NCBI RefSeq assembly: GCF_029258575.1 | Contig: NZ_JARHYI010000143.1 | Location: 1 to 64,000, forward strand | DNA from: Brachyspira sp. | Lineage (GTDB): Bacteria; Spirochaetota; Brachyspiria; Brachyspirales; Brachyspiraceae | Length of the DNA: 64,000 bases | Direction: 5' to 3' | In this document: positions 37,306-45,759 of the stretch, in pieces | How the letters are laid out: the number at the start of each line of letters is the position of its first letter | Position numbering within the stretch: the stretch's first letter is position 1 | The notes under the pieces: model-generated | Seen by the model: the letters and a program-made list of their open reading frames with translations, nothing else | Told to the model about the DNA's origin: nothing | Databases searched by the model: none | Translations under genes and position numbers: made by a program

Positions 37306-37974
37306 ATGGATAATTCTAAAGAAATAAAAGACATAATAGAAAAATTAAAATTTGATGATAAAGGACTAATACCTGCTATAGTTATAGATTATTATACAAA
37401 AGAAGTTTTAACCTTAGCATATATGAATAAAGAAAGTCTTGAAATAAGCATAAGAGAAGAAAAAACTTGTTTCTACAGCAGAAGTAGACAGGAACTATGG
37501 AGAAAAGGAGAAACATCTGGAAATTATCAGCATATACAATCTATAAAAAGCGACTGTGATAATGATGCTTTAATCGTTGAAGTGATAAAAGATGGTTATG
37601 CTTGCCATACTGGAAAAGAATCATGTTTCTTTAATGAAGTATATTCAAAAGAAAATTATAAAGATTTTTCTATTGATAAATTATATGAACTCATAAGGGG
37701 AAGAAAAATTAATCAAACAGAAGGCTCTTATACAACATATTTATTCAATAGCGGAATAGATAAGATATTAAAAAAAGTTGGAGAAGAATGTACCGAAGTT
37801 ATAATAGGCGCCAAAAACGAAAGCAACAAAGAAACTATATACGAATTATCCGATTTGCTTTATCATAGTTTAGTTCTGATGGTAGAAAAAGGAATAACTA
37901 TTAACGATATAAAAAACGAACTCGCTGGAAGATCCATAATAGATAAAAAAGAAAAGCAAAAAAGTATGAAATAA
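37306..37974 (+). CDS. hisIE: bifunctional phosphoribosyl-AMP cyclohydrolase / phosphoribosyl-ATP pyrophosphatase
   Basis: HisIE performs steps two and three of histidine synthesis. 222 aa, the fusion length. The HisI domain (about 1-115) has LTLAYMNKESL, a CFYSRSRQELWRKGETSGN-type segment, the metal site SDCDNDAL and ACHTGKESCFF. The HisE domain (about 120-215) has KVGEECTEVIIGAKNE. No other his genes are adjacent, so either the pathway is dispersed or this is a lone remnant. It is followed by a hairpin with short T-run. Confidence 0.95.
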   Translation: MDNSKEIKDIIEKLKFDDKGLIPAIVIDYYTKEVLTLAYMNKESLEISIREEKTCFYSRSRQELWRKGETSGNYQHIQSIKSDCDNDALIVEVIKDGYACHTGKESCFFNEVYSKENYKDFSIDKLYELIRGRKINQTEGSYTTYLFNSGIDKILKKVGEECTEVIIGAKNESNKETIYELSDLLYHSLVLMVEKGITINDIKNELAGRSIIDKKEKQKSMK

Positions 37975-38018
37975 TTAATTAAAAAATATATTATCTAAAA
38001 AACAAAGTTATGTATCAC

Positions 38019-38054
38019 AACATTATATATCAAATTTAATTGATATTTAATGTT
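38019..38054 (+). terminator. A/T-rich hairpin downstream of hisIE
   Basis: Arms of 15 nt (AACATTATATATCAA and its complement with one mismatch) flank a 6-nt loop, followed by TTTATAT. It lies 44 nt after the hisIE stop and probably ends that transcript. The remainder of 37975-38267 is A/T-rich with poly-A tracts and no gene. Confidence 0.5.
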
Positions 38055-38267
38055 TTATATACATTCAAAATATCAAATATCAGATAAAAATAATTCCATT
38101 TTTTTAATGATTAATTAAAAAATCTATAAAAATTGAAATAAATTTATAATTTTTATTAAAAAAACGCAAAAAAATGCAAAAAAAATTGTATTTAAAATTG
38201 TAATTTTTACATTAATGGTATTCTGTATAAATGTTATAAAAAATAAGTTACTTTATGGATATATGCT

Positions 38268-38810
38268 ATGAAAACACTATCTATTATTTCAATTATATTG
38301 ATTCTATTTATAACTTCATGCACTAAAGATTATGGGGTAAAAATTACTAAACCTGGAGCAGATTTGATACTTTCAAAAATGCAAAGCGGAAATTGGTCTG
38401 GTGTTAATGTAAATGGAGATAAACTTACTATTGGAGGAAGCAGTCAAAACACTGGAAATTATACTTTTGATGTACCTGTATTGGGATTGGGCGGTATTTA
38501 CAAAAATGATAATGGAAACGGATACATAATGACAGCTCCTACAGGAAACGGACTTTATGTAGTAGAAATAAATGAAGATGCTAAAAAAGCAGTAGATGCT
38601 ATACTTGATGTTTTGGATGATGAAGGAGGAGAGGCTGTTATTGGTAATCTTTTAGATACTATTATTAATAACGGAGGAAACGGCAATATAGATTTAAATC
38701 CTGATAAAATTCTTGAAGGAACTAATTTGCCTCCTGAAAAAAGAAAAGAAATTGAAAATATATTAGCAAATTCTAATGGTGGTTTTTCTAAAGGCGAAAC
38801 CATTAAATAA
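38268..38810 (+). CDS. lipoprotein, function unknown
   Basis: A 180-aa protein starting MKTLSIISIILILFITSC, a clear lipobox (lipidated Cys18). The mature part is Gly/Asn-rich (SGNWSGVNVNGDKLTIGGSS) in the middle, then acidic helical segments to the end. It is the first gene of a run of seven envelope genes on the plus strand, with 16 nt to the next. No family was recognised. A role as a partner of the downstream barrel proteins is inference from position only. Confidence 0.85.
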   Translation: MKTLSIISIILILFITSCTKDYGVKITKPGADLILSKMQSGNWSGVNVNGDKLTIGGSSQNTGNYTFDVPVLGLGGIYKNDNGNGYIMTAPTGNGLYVVEINEDAKKAVDAILDVLDDEGGEAVIGNLLDTIINNGGNGNIDLNPDKILEGTNLPPEKRKEIENILANSNGGFSKGETIK

Positions 38811-38826
38811 ATATTGAGTTCTTATT

Positions 38827-39738
38827 ATGAGAAAAGTTTTTATATTATTATCTATTTTGTTTTGTTTTAATTTTTATGCTTTTTCTAAAGGTCTTCCTCT
38901 TTCAACAGAGGTAACAGGAGATGATTATAGTTGGATAAAAGGAAGACAGATGATTAGCATAAACCTAAATCCTGGTGGTGCTATATTTTATCCATTACTA
39001 TTTAATACTGCTGCTAATAATGCTGTAAATTTAACATCACTTATTGGAGTGAATTTAGGAGATATTAATAAATATTTCGATTATGCAGATGCTAAAGGTT
39101 CAGCTTGGTATATACCTTCTATAGCATATTCATTATTTGTGCATAAACAGATAGCAATAGAGGTAGGTATAGGGGTTTATTCAAGTACATATAATTTAAC
39201 TATTTCGAAAGAGAATGCAGGAAAATTATTAGAAGCTTTAGGACAGCCTGATTATGGTTCTGTTATAGCAACAGATACTACTTTTAATGCTTCTTTTATG
39301 TTTATGCCATCAACTTTCGGAGTAAAATTTTACGGACCTAAAAGACAATTTTATAATGCATTTCGTTTCGGTATAGATGCATTTTTCTATACAGTTTCTA
39401 CAGAAAACGGACTTACAGGTATAAAAACAGATCATACAATATATGACGCTGCCTTATATGTTTCTTATGAAATAGGATGGAATATAGAATTATTCCCTAC
39501 AAAAGAATGGAAAGTAAAACCAACTATAGATATAGCATTACTTGAAATAGGATATTATGTAAGACCTTGGGCTGAAAATGTATATAATACTGTTACTGGA
39601 GGAGTTACTTCATTAACTTCAGGATTTTCGGCTTTTAATATACCTGCTTGGAATAGCTTACCTGGTTGGACAAGAAATATAGCTTTAAATGTGAGGTTTG
39701 CATTATTTCCTAGAATAGGATTTAGTTTAAGATTTTAA
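38827..39738 (+). CDS. putative outer-membrane barrel protein
   Basis: A 303-aa protein with a signal peptide (MRKVFILLSILFCFNFYAFS) and an aromatic-rich, beta-patterned mature part ending in ...RIGFSLRF, a C-terminal Phe typical of outer-membrane barrels. Its last third (ELFPTKEWKVKPTIDIALLE, then IGYY) is clearly related to the end of the next gene (SDWEVRPFIDISLLDLGYS), so the two are paralogues. Part of a lipoprotein/barrel cluster; 12 nt to the next gene. The substrate or role is unknown. Confidence 0.75.
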   Translation: MRKVFILLSILFCFNFYAFSKGLPLSTEVTGDDYSWIKGRQMISINLNPGGAIFYPLLFNTAANNAVNLTSLIGVNLGDINKYFDYADAKGSAWYIPSIAYSLFVHKQIAIEVGIGVYSSTYNLTISKENAGKLLEALGQPDYGSVIATDTTFNASFMFMPSTFGVKFYGPKRQFYNAFRFGIDAFFYTVSTENGLTGIKTDHTIYDAALYVSYEIGWNIELFPTKEWKVKPTIDIALLEIGYYVRPWAENVYNTVTGGVTSLTSGFSAFNIPAWNSLPGWTRNIALNVRFALFPRIGFSLRF

Positions 39739-39750
39739 TGGATTTGTATT

Positions 39751-40461
39751 ATGAATATAAAGAAAATAATTATTTTTATATCTTTAATAGTTTTTATATC
39801 AAGTATTGAAGTTAATGCTCAAGATTATTTAAAACATTCTTTAGGTGTAGATTTTGGAACTACTTTATTTTCTATGGGTACAATACCTATTATAACAGAT
39901 TTAGTTTTTAAGCCTAAAGAAGGTGCTAATGGAAAAGTTTATGACGGTAAATTTGGAATCAGACTATCATATAACTATACATATCTTCCAAAGCAATCCC
40001 TTGATGTAACTTTAGGATTCTATGCTTTTGATACACATCATGGAACATCAGGAAAACCTATTACTGATAATTCAGGAAATATCATAAACTCCCCAACTTT
40101 AACTAAATTCTATGATGGAAGTACAATAGCTATACCTGCTTCAATAGGAGTAAGATTTTATTTCAATAAAGATAATACAGCAAGTGGATTCTTTTTACTT
40201 CCTAAAGTAGGCATGACAACATTTATAGTAAATGGTAAAGAATTGAGAGATGATGGAAGTATAAGATATAAAACAACATCTGTTTTTGACTTTTATATAT
40301 CTGGAGAAATGGGATTTAGAATAGATCTATTTGCTAAAATTGGTTCTGATTGGGAAGTACGTCCTTTTATAGATATATCTTTACTTGATTTAGGATATTC
40401 ATTTACTCCGGGTATTAGAATCATACCTCTTCCAAGATTGGCTATAGGTATATTATTTTAA
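39751..40461 (+). CDS. putative outer-membrane barrel protein, paralogue of upstream gene
   Basis: A 236-aa protein with a signal peptide (MNIKKIIIFISLIVFISSIEVNAQ) cleaved near Ala-Gln. Beta-strand patterning continues to the end, which closes with LPRLAIGILF (C-terminal Phe). It shares its C-terminal strands with the preceding 303-aa protein. Closely spaced genes on both sides suggest one operon. No specific family was identified. Confidence 0.75.
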   Translation: MNIKKIIIFISLIVFISSIEVNAQDYLKHSLGVDFGTTLFSMGTIPIITDLVFKPKEGANGKVYDGKFGIRLSYNYTYLPKQSLDVTLGFYAFDTHHGTSGKPITDNSGNIINSPTLTKFYDGSTIAIPASIGVRFYFNKDNTASGFFLLPKVGMTTFIVNGKELRDDGSIRYKTTSVFDFYISGEMGFRIDLFAKIGSDWEVRPFIDISLLDLGYSFTPGIRIIPLPRLAIGILF

Positions 40462-40491
40462 TAATTGATAATGTTTTATAAGGTTTTTATC

Positions 40492-41172
40492 ATGAAAAGA
40501 ATTTTATTAAAAAGAATTTTATTATTAATAATAATGACTTGCTTTATGAGTTCATCTTTATTTCCAATAATTGAATCATTTTATATAGCACCAAAAATCG
40601 TATATAATTTTAATGATTCAGGTATTAATAATGATAAAGGAAAGCGTATAATAAATAATTATCTTGGAGCAGGTTTTTCTACAGGTTTTGACTTTTACAA
40701 ATATCAAAGAAGTTTACCTTTAAGATTAGAATTAGAATACACTTTCAAAGATGGTATGACAGGAAATTATTATGCAGGAAATATAGTAAAGCAATCTCAG
40801 CATTCTATATTAGCTGCTGCATATTATAGCATTCATATATTTCATATCAAAAAAAGCGAATTGAGAACTATCACAGCTGAAGAAATATATAGAAGAACTC
40901 CAATAATGTCTTTGTATTTAGGTATGCTTATGGGCACCAAGATAAATGCTAATACTTATGATAGATGGTTTGAAGACAGCGGTAAAGTAAAAACTACGGT
41001 AACTATACCAAAGCCTGCATTTGCAATAGGAGGTGCTGTGGGATTTGATATATATGTTGCAAGTTTTCTTAATTTAGATATAGGCTACAGAATATTGTAT
41101 GGTTTGGATAATGTACTATCGCATGAATTTGCCATAGCAGCAAGATTCCCTATACCAGATCTTAGGAAGTGA
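40492..41172 (+). CDS. putative outer-membrane barrel protein
   Basis: The ATG at 40492 (MKRILLKRILLLIIMTCFMS) is preferred over the track's TTG at 40465 because AAGG lies 8 nt upstream and a signal peptide begins there; 226 aa. The mature part starts with ESFYIAPKIVYNF and is clearly related to the 212-aa protein two genes on (same order of SxYIAPKI, G-x-G-F-x-x-G, LPLR/IPLR, SELxTxT, RTPxMxxYxG). It forms a second paralogous pair in the cluster. Its end overlaps the region of the next gene's ribosome-binding site. Confidence 0.75.
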   Translation: MKRILLKRILLLIIMTCFMSSSLFPIIESFYIAPKIVYNFNDSGINNDKGKRIINNYLGAGFSTGFDFYKYQRSLPLRLELEYTFKDGMTGNYYAGNIVKQSQHSILAAAYYSIHIFHIKKSELRTITAEEIYRRTPIMSLYLGMLMGTKINANTYDRWFEDSGKVKTTVTIPKPAFAIGGAVGFDIYVASFLNLDIGYRILYGLDNVLSHEFAIAARFPIPDLRK

Positions 41173-41177
41173 TAATT

Positions 41178-41435
41178 ATGAAAAAAATATTTTTATTATT
41201 GTTGTTATCAATAACATTATTTACTTCATGCAAAACAGGAACTTTAGTTATAGTGCCTATACCAAATATTGAAATGACTGTATATCCGCCTCAAACTAAT
41301 TTAGAAAGAACAAGCAGTTATAATTTTAATATTTATACTAATAGATTAAGGATAAATAATTTTTATAATAGCAGTATTTTATTTATTAATAATACTAATA
41401 ATTTATTTAAAAATAATTTTGTTTACTTAAAATAA
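41178..41435 (+). CDS. short lipoprotein
   Basis: The ATG at 41178 gives 85 aa starting MKKIFLLLLLSITLFTSC, a clean lipobox. The track's GTG at 41169 falls within the upstream stop codon region and beside the AGGA site (10 nt from the ATG). The mature part is only about 65 residues, Asn/Tyr-rich, with no conserved domain seen. It lies between the two members of a barrel paralogue pair, so it may be their accessory lipoprotein (inference). Confidence 0.8.
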   Translation: MKKIFLLLLLSITLFTSCKTGTLVIVPIPNIEMTVYPPQTNLERTSSYNFNIYTNRLRINNFYNSSILFINNTNNLFKNNFVYLK

Positions 41436-41447
41436 AAGGGTTGTTAT

Positions 41448-42086
41448 ATGAAACGATTAGTAATTATATTATTATTTTTTATTGTTGCCTTTTCAAATAA
41501 AAATTTATTTTCAGCAACTTTTTCAGGTGTTTATATAGCTCCCAAAATAAACTTTAAACTTGAGGCTTTAAATAAAACTAATAGATTAGAATTAGGAAAA
41601 CTTCCTTTTCGTGAAAAAAATAATTATGTAGGAGGAGGTTTTGCTGTAGGATATGATTTATTTAGAAAAACTAGATTAATACCTTTAAGATTCGATATAG
41701 AATATATGTTTCAGGGAGTAATTAATAAAAAAGAAACTTGGATGCAAAGTATAATGGGAAGTATTTATTATGATATAAATATATTTTTCTTAAAAAATAG
41801 TGAATTAGATACTGTTACTTCAAGAGTACTTTATAGCAGAACACCGCTTATGAATATTTATATAGGTTTATCTTTTGGAAATAGATTATATCAAATAGTT
41901 CATCATTATGATAATTTAGGAAAAGCACTTATTACTAGAAGTTCTTTTGCATTTGGTATAAATGCTGGTTTAACATATAATGTACTTGATTGGCTGGCTA
42001 TAGATTTAGGCTATAGATATATATTAGGTTTTGGATTTTTCGATGCTCATGAGGTGCTTCTCGGAGCTAGATTTACTATAAGATAA
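41448..42086 (+). CDS. putative outer-membrane barrel protein, paralogue of 40492 gene
   Basis: A 212-aa protein with a signal peptide (MKRLVIILLFFIVAFSNKN...FSA). The mature part begins FSGVYIAPKINF. It aligns along its length with the protein encoded at 40492, sharing YIAPKI, YVGGGFAVGYDL, LIPLRFDIEY, FFLKNSELDTVT and the SRTPLMNIYIGL block. It ends LGARFTIR. Duplicate barrels interleaved with small lipoproteins suggest a locus-specific surface system. Confidence 0.75.
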   Translation: MKRLVIILLFFIVAFSNKNLFSATFSGVYIAPKINFKLEALNKTNRLELGKLPFREKNNYVGGGFAVGYDLFRKTRLIPLRFDIEYMFQGVINKKETWMQSIMGSIYYDINIFFLKNSELDTVTSRVLYSRTPLMNIYIGLSFGNRLYQIVHHYDNLGKALITRSSFAFGINAGLTYNVLDWLAIDLGYRYILGFGFFDAHEVLLGARFTIR

Positions 42087-42110
42087 AAATTATATTTAAG
42101 AAGTTGAATT

Positions 42111-42788
42111 ATGAAAAACAAAATTTTTACTTTAATTTTTTTATCAGTTTCCATTATATTTTCAGTATCATGCTCTACTAATGATAAACATGTTATTGTA
42201 TTAGCATTAAGCAAGCAATTACATGCAGTACTTTATAATGATAATAGTGAATCTATAAAAACTGCATCAAAAACATATACTCAAAAGAATGAAATAAAAA
42301 CTATTACTAATCCTGTAAATACTAAAGTAGAAGAATATAAAAAAATAGAAACGATAGATAAAAAAGAAGAAGTCAAAATAGTGATAAATAATGATAAAAA
42401 TGAAGTATTAATCACTGCTAATATTATAAGTTTTGATTTTGATTCTTATGAATTAAAAAAAGAATATGATAATGGTATAAATGAAATTTATAAATATTTG
42501 AAAGAAAATAGAGATATTAATCTTATAATAGAAGGTCATAGCGACAATAGAGGAGATTCTAATTATAATATATATTTATCAGAAAACAGAGCCAAAGCTA
42601 TATATAATAAATTAATAGATAAAGGTATAGATAAAACAAGACTTAGATATATAGGATACGGCTCTACTCATTCATCTGAATATAATGTTAAAGATAGAAA
42701 ATGCCAATTTGTTATAATTAATGATTCTAATGAAGAAAGTAAATATAAAAAAGAAAATGAAACAGATATTATAAAATTAAAAAATTAA
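42111..42788 (+). CDS. OmpA-domain lipoprotein
   Basis: A 225-aa protein. The signal ends at a lipobox (FSVSC, Cys21). A Lys/Thr-rich linker follows, then an OmpA C-terminal peptidoglycan-binding domain (about 105-210): ISFDFDSYELK, IIEGHSDNRGDSNYNIYLSE with the Asp and Arg that hold diaminopimelate in this family, and LSENRAKAIYNKL. It is a Pal-like anchor that would tether the outer membrane to peptidoglycan. Last gene of the envelope cluster. Confidence 0.88.
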   Translation: MKNKIFTLIFLSVSIIFSVSCSTNDKHVIVLALSKQLHAVLYNDNSESIKTASKTYTQKNEIKTITNPVNTKVEEYKKIETIDKKEEVKIVINNDKNEVLITANIISFDFDSYELKKEYDNGINEIYKYLKENRDINLIIEGHSDNRGDSNYNIYLSENRAKAIYNKLIDKGIDKTRLRYIGYGSTHSSEYNVKDRKCQFVIINDSNEESKYKKENETDIIKLKN

Positions 42789-42936
42789 AAAATTAAAAAA
42801 AATCTTATTTGTATTTATTTAAGTAATTTATCAATTTACTAATAAAAAATCATAATTTTAAAATAATTCTGGCTTAAATCATAAAAAAAATTTGTTTAAC
42901 TAATGCATATAAACATTGATATAATGGAGTTTTTAT

Positions 42937-44460
42937 ATGCATACAAAAATATATTCAGAAGCTCTATATGGGATAGAAGGAATACCAATTGTAATAGAAG
43001 TTAATATATCAGAGGGACTTCCAAAATTTGATGTGGTAGGACTTCCAGATCAAGCCGTTAATGAAGCAAAAGAGAGAGTAATAGCTGCAATTAATAACAG
43101 TGATAGATTTTTTCCTCCTAAAAGAATAACTATCAATTTAGCACCAGCAGATTTAAAGAAAACAGGAAGTATGTATGATTTAGCATTTGCTTTGGGAATA
43201 CTTTCTTCTAGTGCTCAAGTATTTTTTTCAGATTTTATGGAAGAAACTATTATACTTGGAGAGTTGGCATTGGACGGAAGTGTAAGGGAAGTTAAGGGTA
43301 TATTTTCAATGCTTCTTAATGCAAAAGAACTAGGAATAAAAAATGCCATTATACCTTTTAATAATATAGAAGAGGCTAATATTGTTGATGGAATGAATCT
43401 TTATCCTGTAAAAACTTTAAAAGAAGCTATAAATGCCATAGAAGGGAAAAAAGCACCTATAATATCTGAAGGAAAATTTAATTTTTATAATAATGAAGAT
43501 GAAACAGTAGATTTTTCAGATGTTAAAGGTCAGGAATATGCCAAAAGGGCAGCTATGATAGCGGCAGCTGGAGGACATAATTTTATAATGATAGGTTCTC
43601 CCGGATGCGGAAAAACATTGATAGCAAAGAGAATACCTACAATACTTCCTCCTCTAACTTTTGAAGAGGCATTAGAGGTTACAAAAATTTATTCTTCTTA
43701 TGGACTTTTATCTAAGAATATGCCAATAGTAAAGAAGCGTCCGTTTAGAATACCGCATCATACTTCTTCTTATGTAAGTCTTGTAGGAGGTGGAAGAAAT
43801 ATAAAAGCTGGTGAAATTACTTTAGCACATAATGGAATTTTATTTCTTGATGAGTTTGTGGAGTTTCAAAGCTCAGCACTTCAAACTTTAAGAGAGCCTA
43901 TGGAAGAGAAAACTATTACTATAAGCAGAGCAAATGGAAGCCTTTCTTTCCCTGCTAATTTCACATTAATTGCTGCTATGAATCCATGTCCTTGCGGTTA
44001 TTATGGAGATGAAAAACATGCTTGCAGATGCTCGGATATTGCTAGAAGAAAGTATATAGCAAAACTTTCAGGACCTATACTAGATAGAATAGATATTTCA
44101 ATAGAAGTAAGGGCTGTAGATTATGCTAAAATGACTTCAAAAGCTGACGGAGAAAGTTCAAAAGCAATGAGAAAGATAGTAATTGATGCAAGAAAAAAAC
44201 AGCAAAAACGTTTCAAGGAAAATAATATAAAAATATTTTCAAATTCTTCTATGAGTATAAAAGATACTGAAAAATTTTGTATTTTAGATGATAAGGCTAA
44301 AAATCTTCTCAATTTGGCTATGGAGAAATTTTCTATGAGTGCAAGAAGTTATAATAAAATATTAAAAGTATCAAGAACAATAGCCGATTTAGAAGATAAA
44401 GATATAATAGGTATTGATCATATTACGGAAGCTTTGCAGTATAGATTTAATTTAAATTAA
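42937..44460 (+). CDS. comM: YifB/ComM-family Mg-chelatase-like AAA+ ATPase
   Basis: 507 aa, full length. The N-terminal S5-like/Lon-type region starts GLPKFDVVGLPDQAVNEAKER. The ATPase core has Walker A GSPGCGKT, IPHHTSSYVSLVGGG, a Walker B-like LFLDEF and the Cys-rich MNPCPCGYYGD loop. Where studied (ComM), the protein is a helicase that promotes branch migration during natural transformation. No competence genes are adjacent. GGAG lies 7 nt upstream of the ATG. Confidence 0.94.
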   Translation: MHTKIYSEALYGIEGIPIVIEVNISEGLPKFDVVGLPDQAVNEAKERVIAAINNSDRFFPPKRITINLAPADLKKTGSMYDLAFALGILSSSAQVFFSDFMEETIILGELALDGSVREVKGIFSMLLNAKELGIKNAIIPFNNIEEANIVDGMNLYPVKTLKEAINAIEGKKAPIISEGKFNFYNNEDETVDFSDVKGQEYAKRAAMIAAAGGHNFIMIGSPGCGKTLIAKRIPTILPPLTFEEALEVTKIYSSYGLLSKNMPIVKKRPFRIPHHTSSYVSLVGGGRNIKAGEITLAHNGILFLDEFVEFQSSALQTLREPMEEKTITISRANGSLSFPANFTLIAAMNPCPCGYYGDEKHACRCSDIARRKYIAKLSGPILDRIDISIEVRAVDYAKMTSKADGESSKAMRKIVIDARKKQQKRFKENNIKIFSNSSMSIKDTEKFCILDDKAKNLLNLAMEKFSMSARSYNKILKVSRTIADLEDKDIIGIDHITEALQYRFNLN

Positions 44461-44552
44461 TATTTTTTGATAAAAAATTAAAATTACTGTTGTAAATAAT
44501 AGATATATATTATTAAGTATACGATTATAAATTTTTAGGAGTTATAAAATAA

Positions 44553-44606
44553 ATGAAAGCAATCATCATTATGAATAGAATGCAAATGCCTATGTTGAAT
44601 AAATAA
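44553..44606 (+). CDS. putative Met-rich leader peptide
   Basis: A 17-codon ORF, MKAIIIMNRMQMPMLNK, with AGGAG 11 nt upstream and a stop followed 4 nt later by a hairpin with a T-run. Five of 17 residues are Met, four of them within eight codons. It directly precedes remnants of two methionine-synthesis genes (metY, metX). This is the classic layout of a transcription-attenuation leader peptide, here sensing Met-tRNA. The reading is inferred from architecture alone; the downstream genes are dead in this genome. Confidence 0.45.
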   Translation: MKAIIIMNRMQMPMLNK

Positions 44607-44640
44607 TGATAACTATTTAGTATAGTTTATTTTTTATTTT
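44565..44640 (+). promoter_or_regulatory. attenuator-like hairpins at the methionine locus
   Basis: Two tandem stems. ATCATTAT (44565) pairs with ATAATGAT (44603-44610), enclosing the Met codons of the leader ORF. Immediately after, AACTAT (44611) pairs with ATAGTT (44622-44627) over a 5-nt loop, followed by TATTTTTTATTTTTG. The second stem plus T-run looks like a weak intrinsic terminator. An anti-terminator pairing was not found by eye. Confidence 0.4.
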
Positions 44641-44699
44641 TGAACTTTCAATCCATCAAAATTATTTTGGCGTATATTGTATATTCAAGAAGATATAAA

Positions 44700-45086
44700 A
44701 TGAAAATTTGAAACTTTAGATGCTCATACAAAACAGCAGAATTTTAACGATGCTTTTGGAAGCAGAGATTACCTGTTTACAAAACAACATCATACCTTCT
44801 TCAAACTATAAAACATAGTGCTGATACAGTAATAAATTCTCTCACAAAATGGATTTGAGAACATAGAAGTGCAATAGAAGGAATAATCACAGATTCTGGT
44901 AATTTCAATTGGCAGAGCAATAAGTTTCCATTATTTTCTAAACCAGATTCCAATTATCATGGTATTCGCTGGGCTTAAGATTTATCTGATAAATTTAAGA
45001 GTATTGCATTAAGACTTAGATGGGAGTTATTTATTGATATAGATAATTTAGATATAAAAGAAAATAATAAAAATAAAGAGAAATAA
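44700..45086 (+). pseudogene. metY: remnant of O-acetylhomoserine sulfhydrylase (MetY)
   Basis: Translated pieces match the PLP enzyme that makes homocysteine from O-acetylhomoserine and sulfide. Near 44706 the frame reads KFETLDAHTKQQ (family KFETLQLHAGQ). Around 44815-44990 it reads HSADTVINSLTKWI, including the PLP Lys, then after a stop EHRSAIEGIITDSGNFNW and KPDSNYHGIRWA, then another stop, DLSDKFKSIALRLRWELF. Stops, frameshifts and large deletions mean the gene is dead. It is followed directly by a metX remnant. Confidence 0.85.
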
Positions 45087-45098
45087 AAAATTTTAATT

Positions 45099-45640
45099 TA
45101 CAAATGATGCAAGTATAGGTGTATTAACTATAGCATACACCATAAATGAAAATTTATAAAAAAACTTCATTGTGTTATAGACTACTCTATGGGAGGAATG
45201 CAGGCTTTGCAATGTACTGACTTATGTACTAATATAGGAAAAAGCAATTATAATAGAAAGTCCTATGGGGTATTCTCCTATGCAAATAGGCAAATAGCTT
45301 TAAATGAAATAGTAAGGCAGGTAATAACAGAAGACAATAAATGGTATGTCTAGTCATGCTTTGGCTAGAATGCTTGGACATATTACATATATGAATGAAT
45401 AATTATGAAGCAGAAATTCAGAAGAAAAATAAAAAAAGCTTTGAAATATTTTACTCCTTCTTTTGAAGTAGAAAATTATCTGCATTATAAAAATGGAGAA
45501 AAATTCACAGAAAATTTGATACCAATAACTTTTTTATATCTCACTAAAGCTATGGATTTTTTGATGTTAAAGATGATATAAAAAAGATAAAGACAAGAAA
45601 GAATATAGAATTAGAAAAAGTTCTTAATGATTTTTTATAA
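45099..45640 (+). pseudogene. metX: remnant of homoserine O-acetyltransferase (MetX)
   Basis: Fragments in changing frames match MetX, which acetylates homoserine for methionine synthesis. They include VLTIAYTINENL (N-terminal strand), YSMGGMQALQ (the GGSMGGMQALQW nucleophile-region motif, the nucleophile itself lost upstream), SPMQI plus NEIVRQVI, LARMLGHITYMNE (family GHITYLS), and FEVENYLHYKNGEKF ... YLYLTKAMDFF near the C-terminus. Multiple stops and deletions show loss of function. It ends at a TAA at 45638 and is followed by a terminator-like hairpin. Confidence 0.87.
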
Positions 45641-45672
45641 AAAAATACTGAACAAACAAAATATATAAAAAA

Positions 45673-45714
45673 CTTTTTATCATATTAATTTTTCATAAAA
45701 AGACTTGTTTTTTT
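45673..45714 (+). terminator. intrinsic terminator after the metX remnant
   Basis: CTTTTTAT and ATAAAAAG form an 8-bp stem with a 14-nt loop, followed by CTTGTTTTTTTATG. It survives as the end of the former metY-metX transcript, and precedes the LiaF-like gene. Confidence 0.55.
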
Positions 45715-45759
45715 ATGATTATTAGTTAGTATATAAAAATATGTTTTAAGGTATTATCT

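Noticed and set aside
42917-42925. Extended -10 box (TGATATAAT) upstream of comM
   Set aside because: Its predicted start would fall only a few bases before the ATG and downstream of the GGAG ribosome-binding site, so it cannot be the promoter for normal translation of comM.
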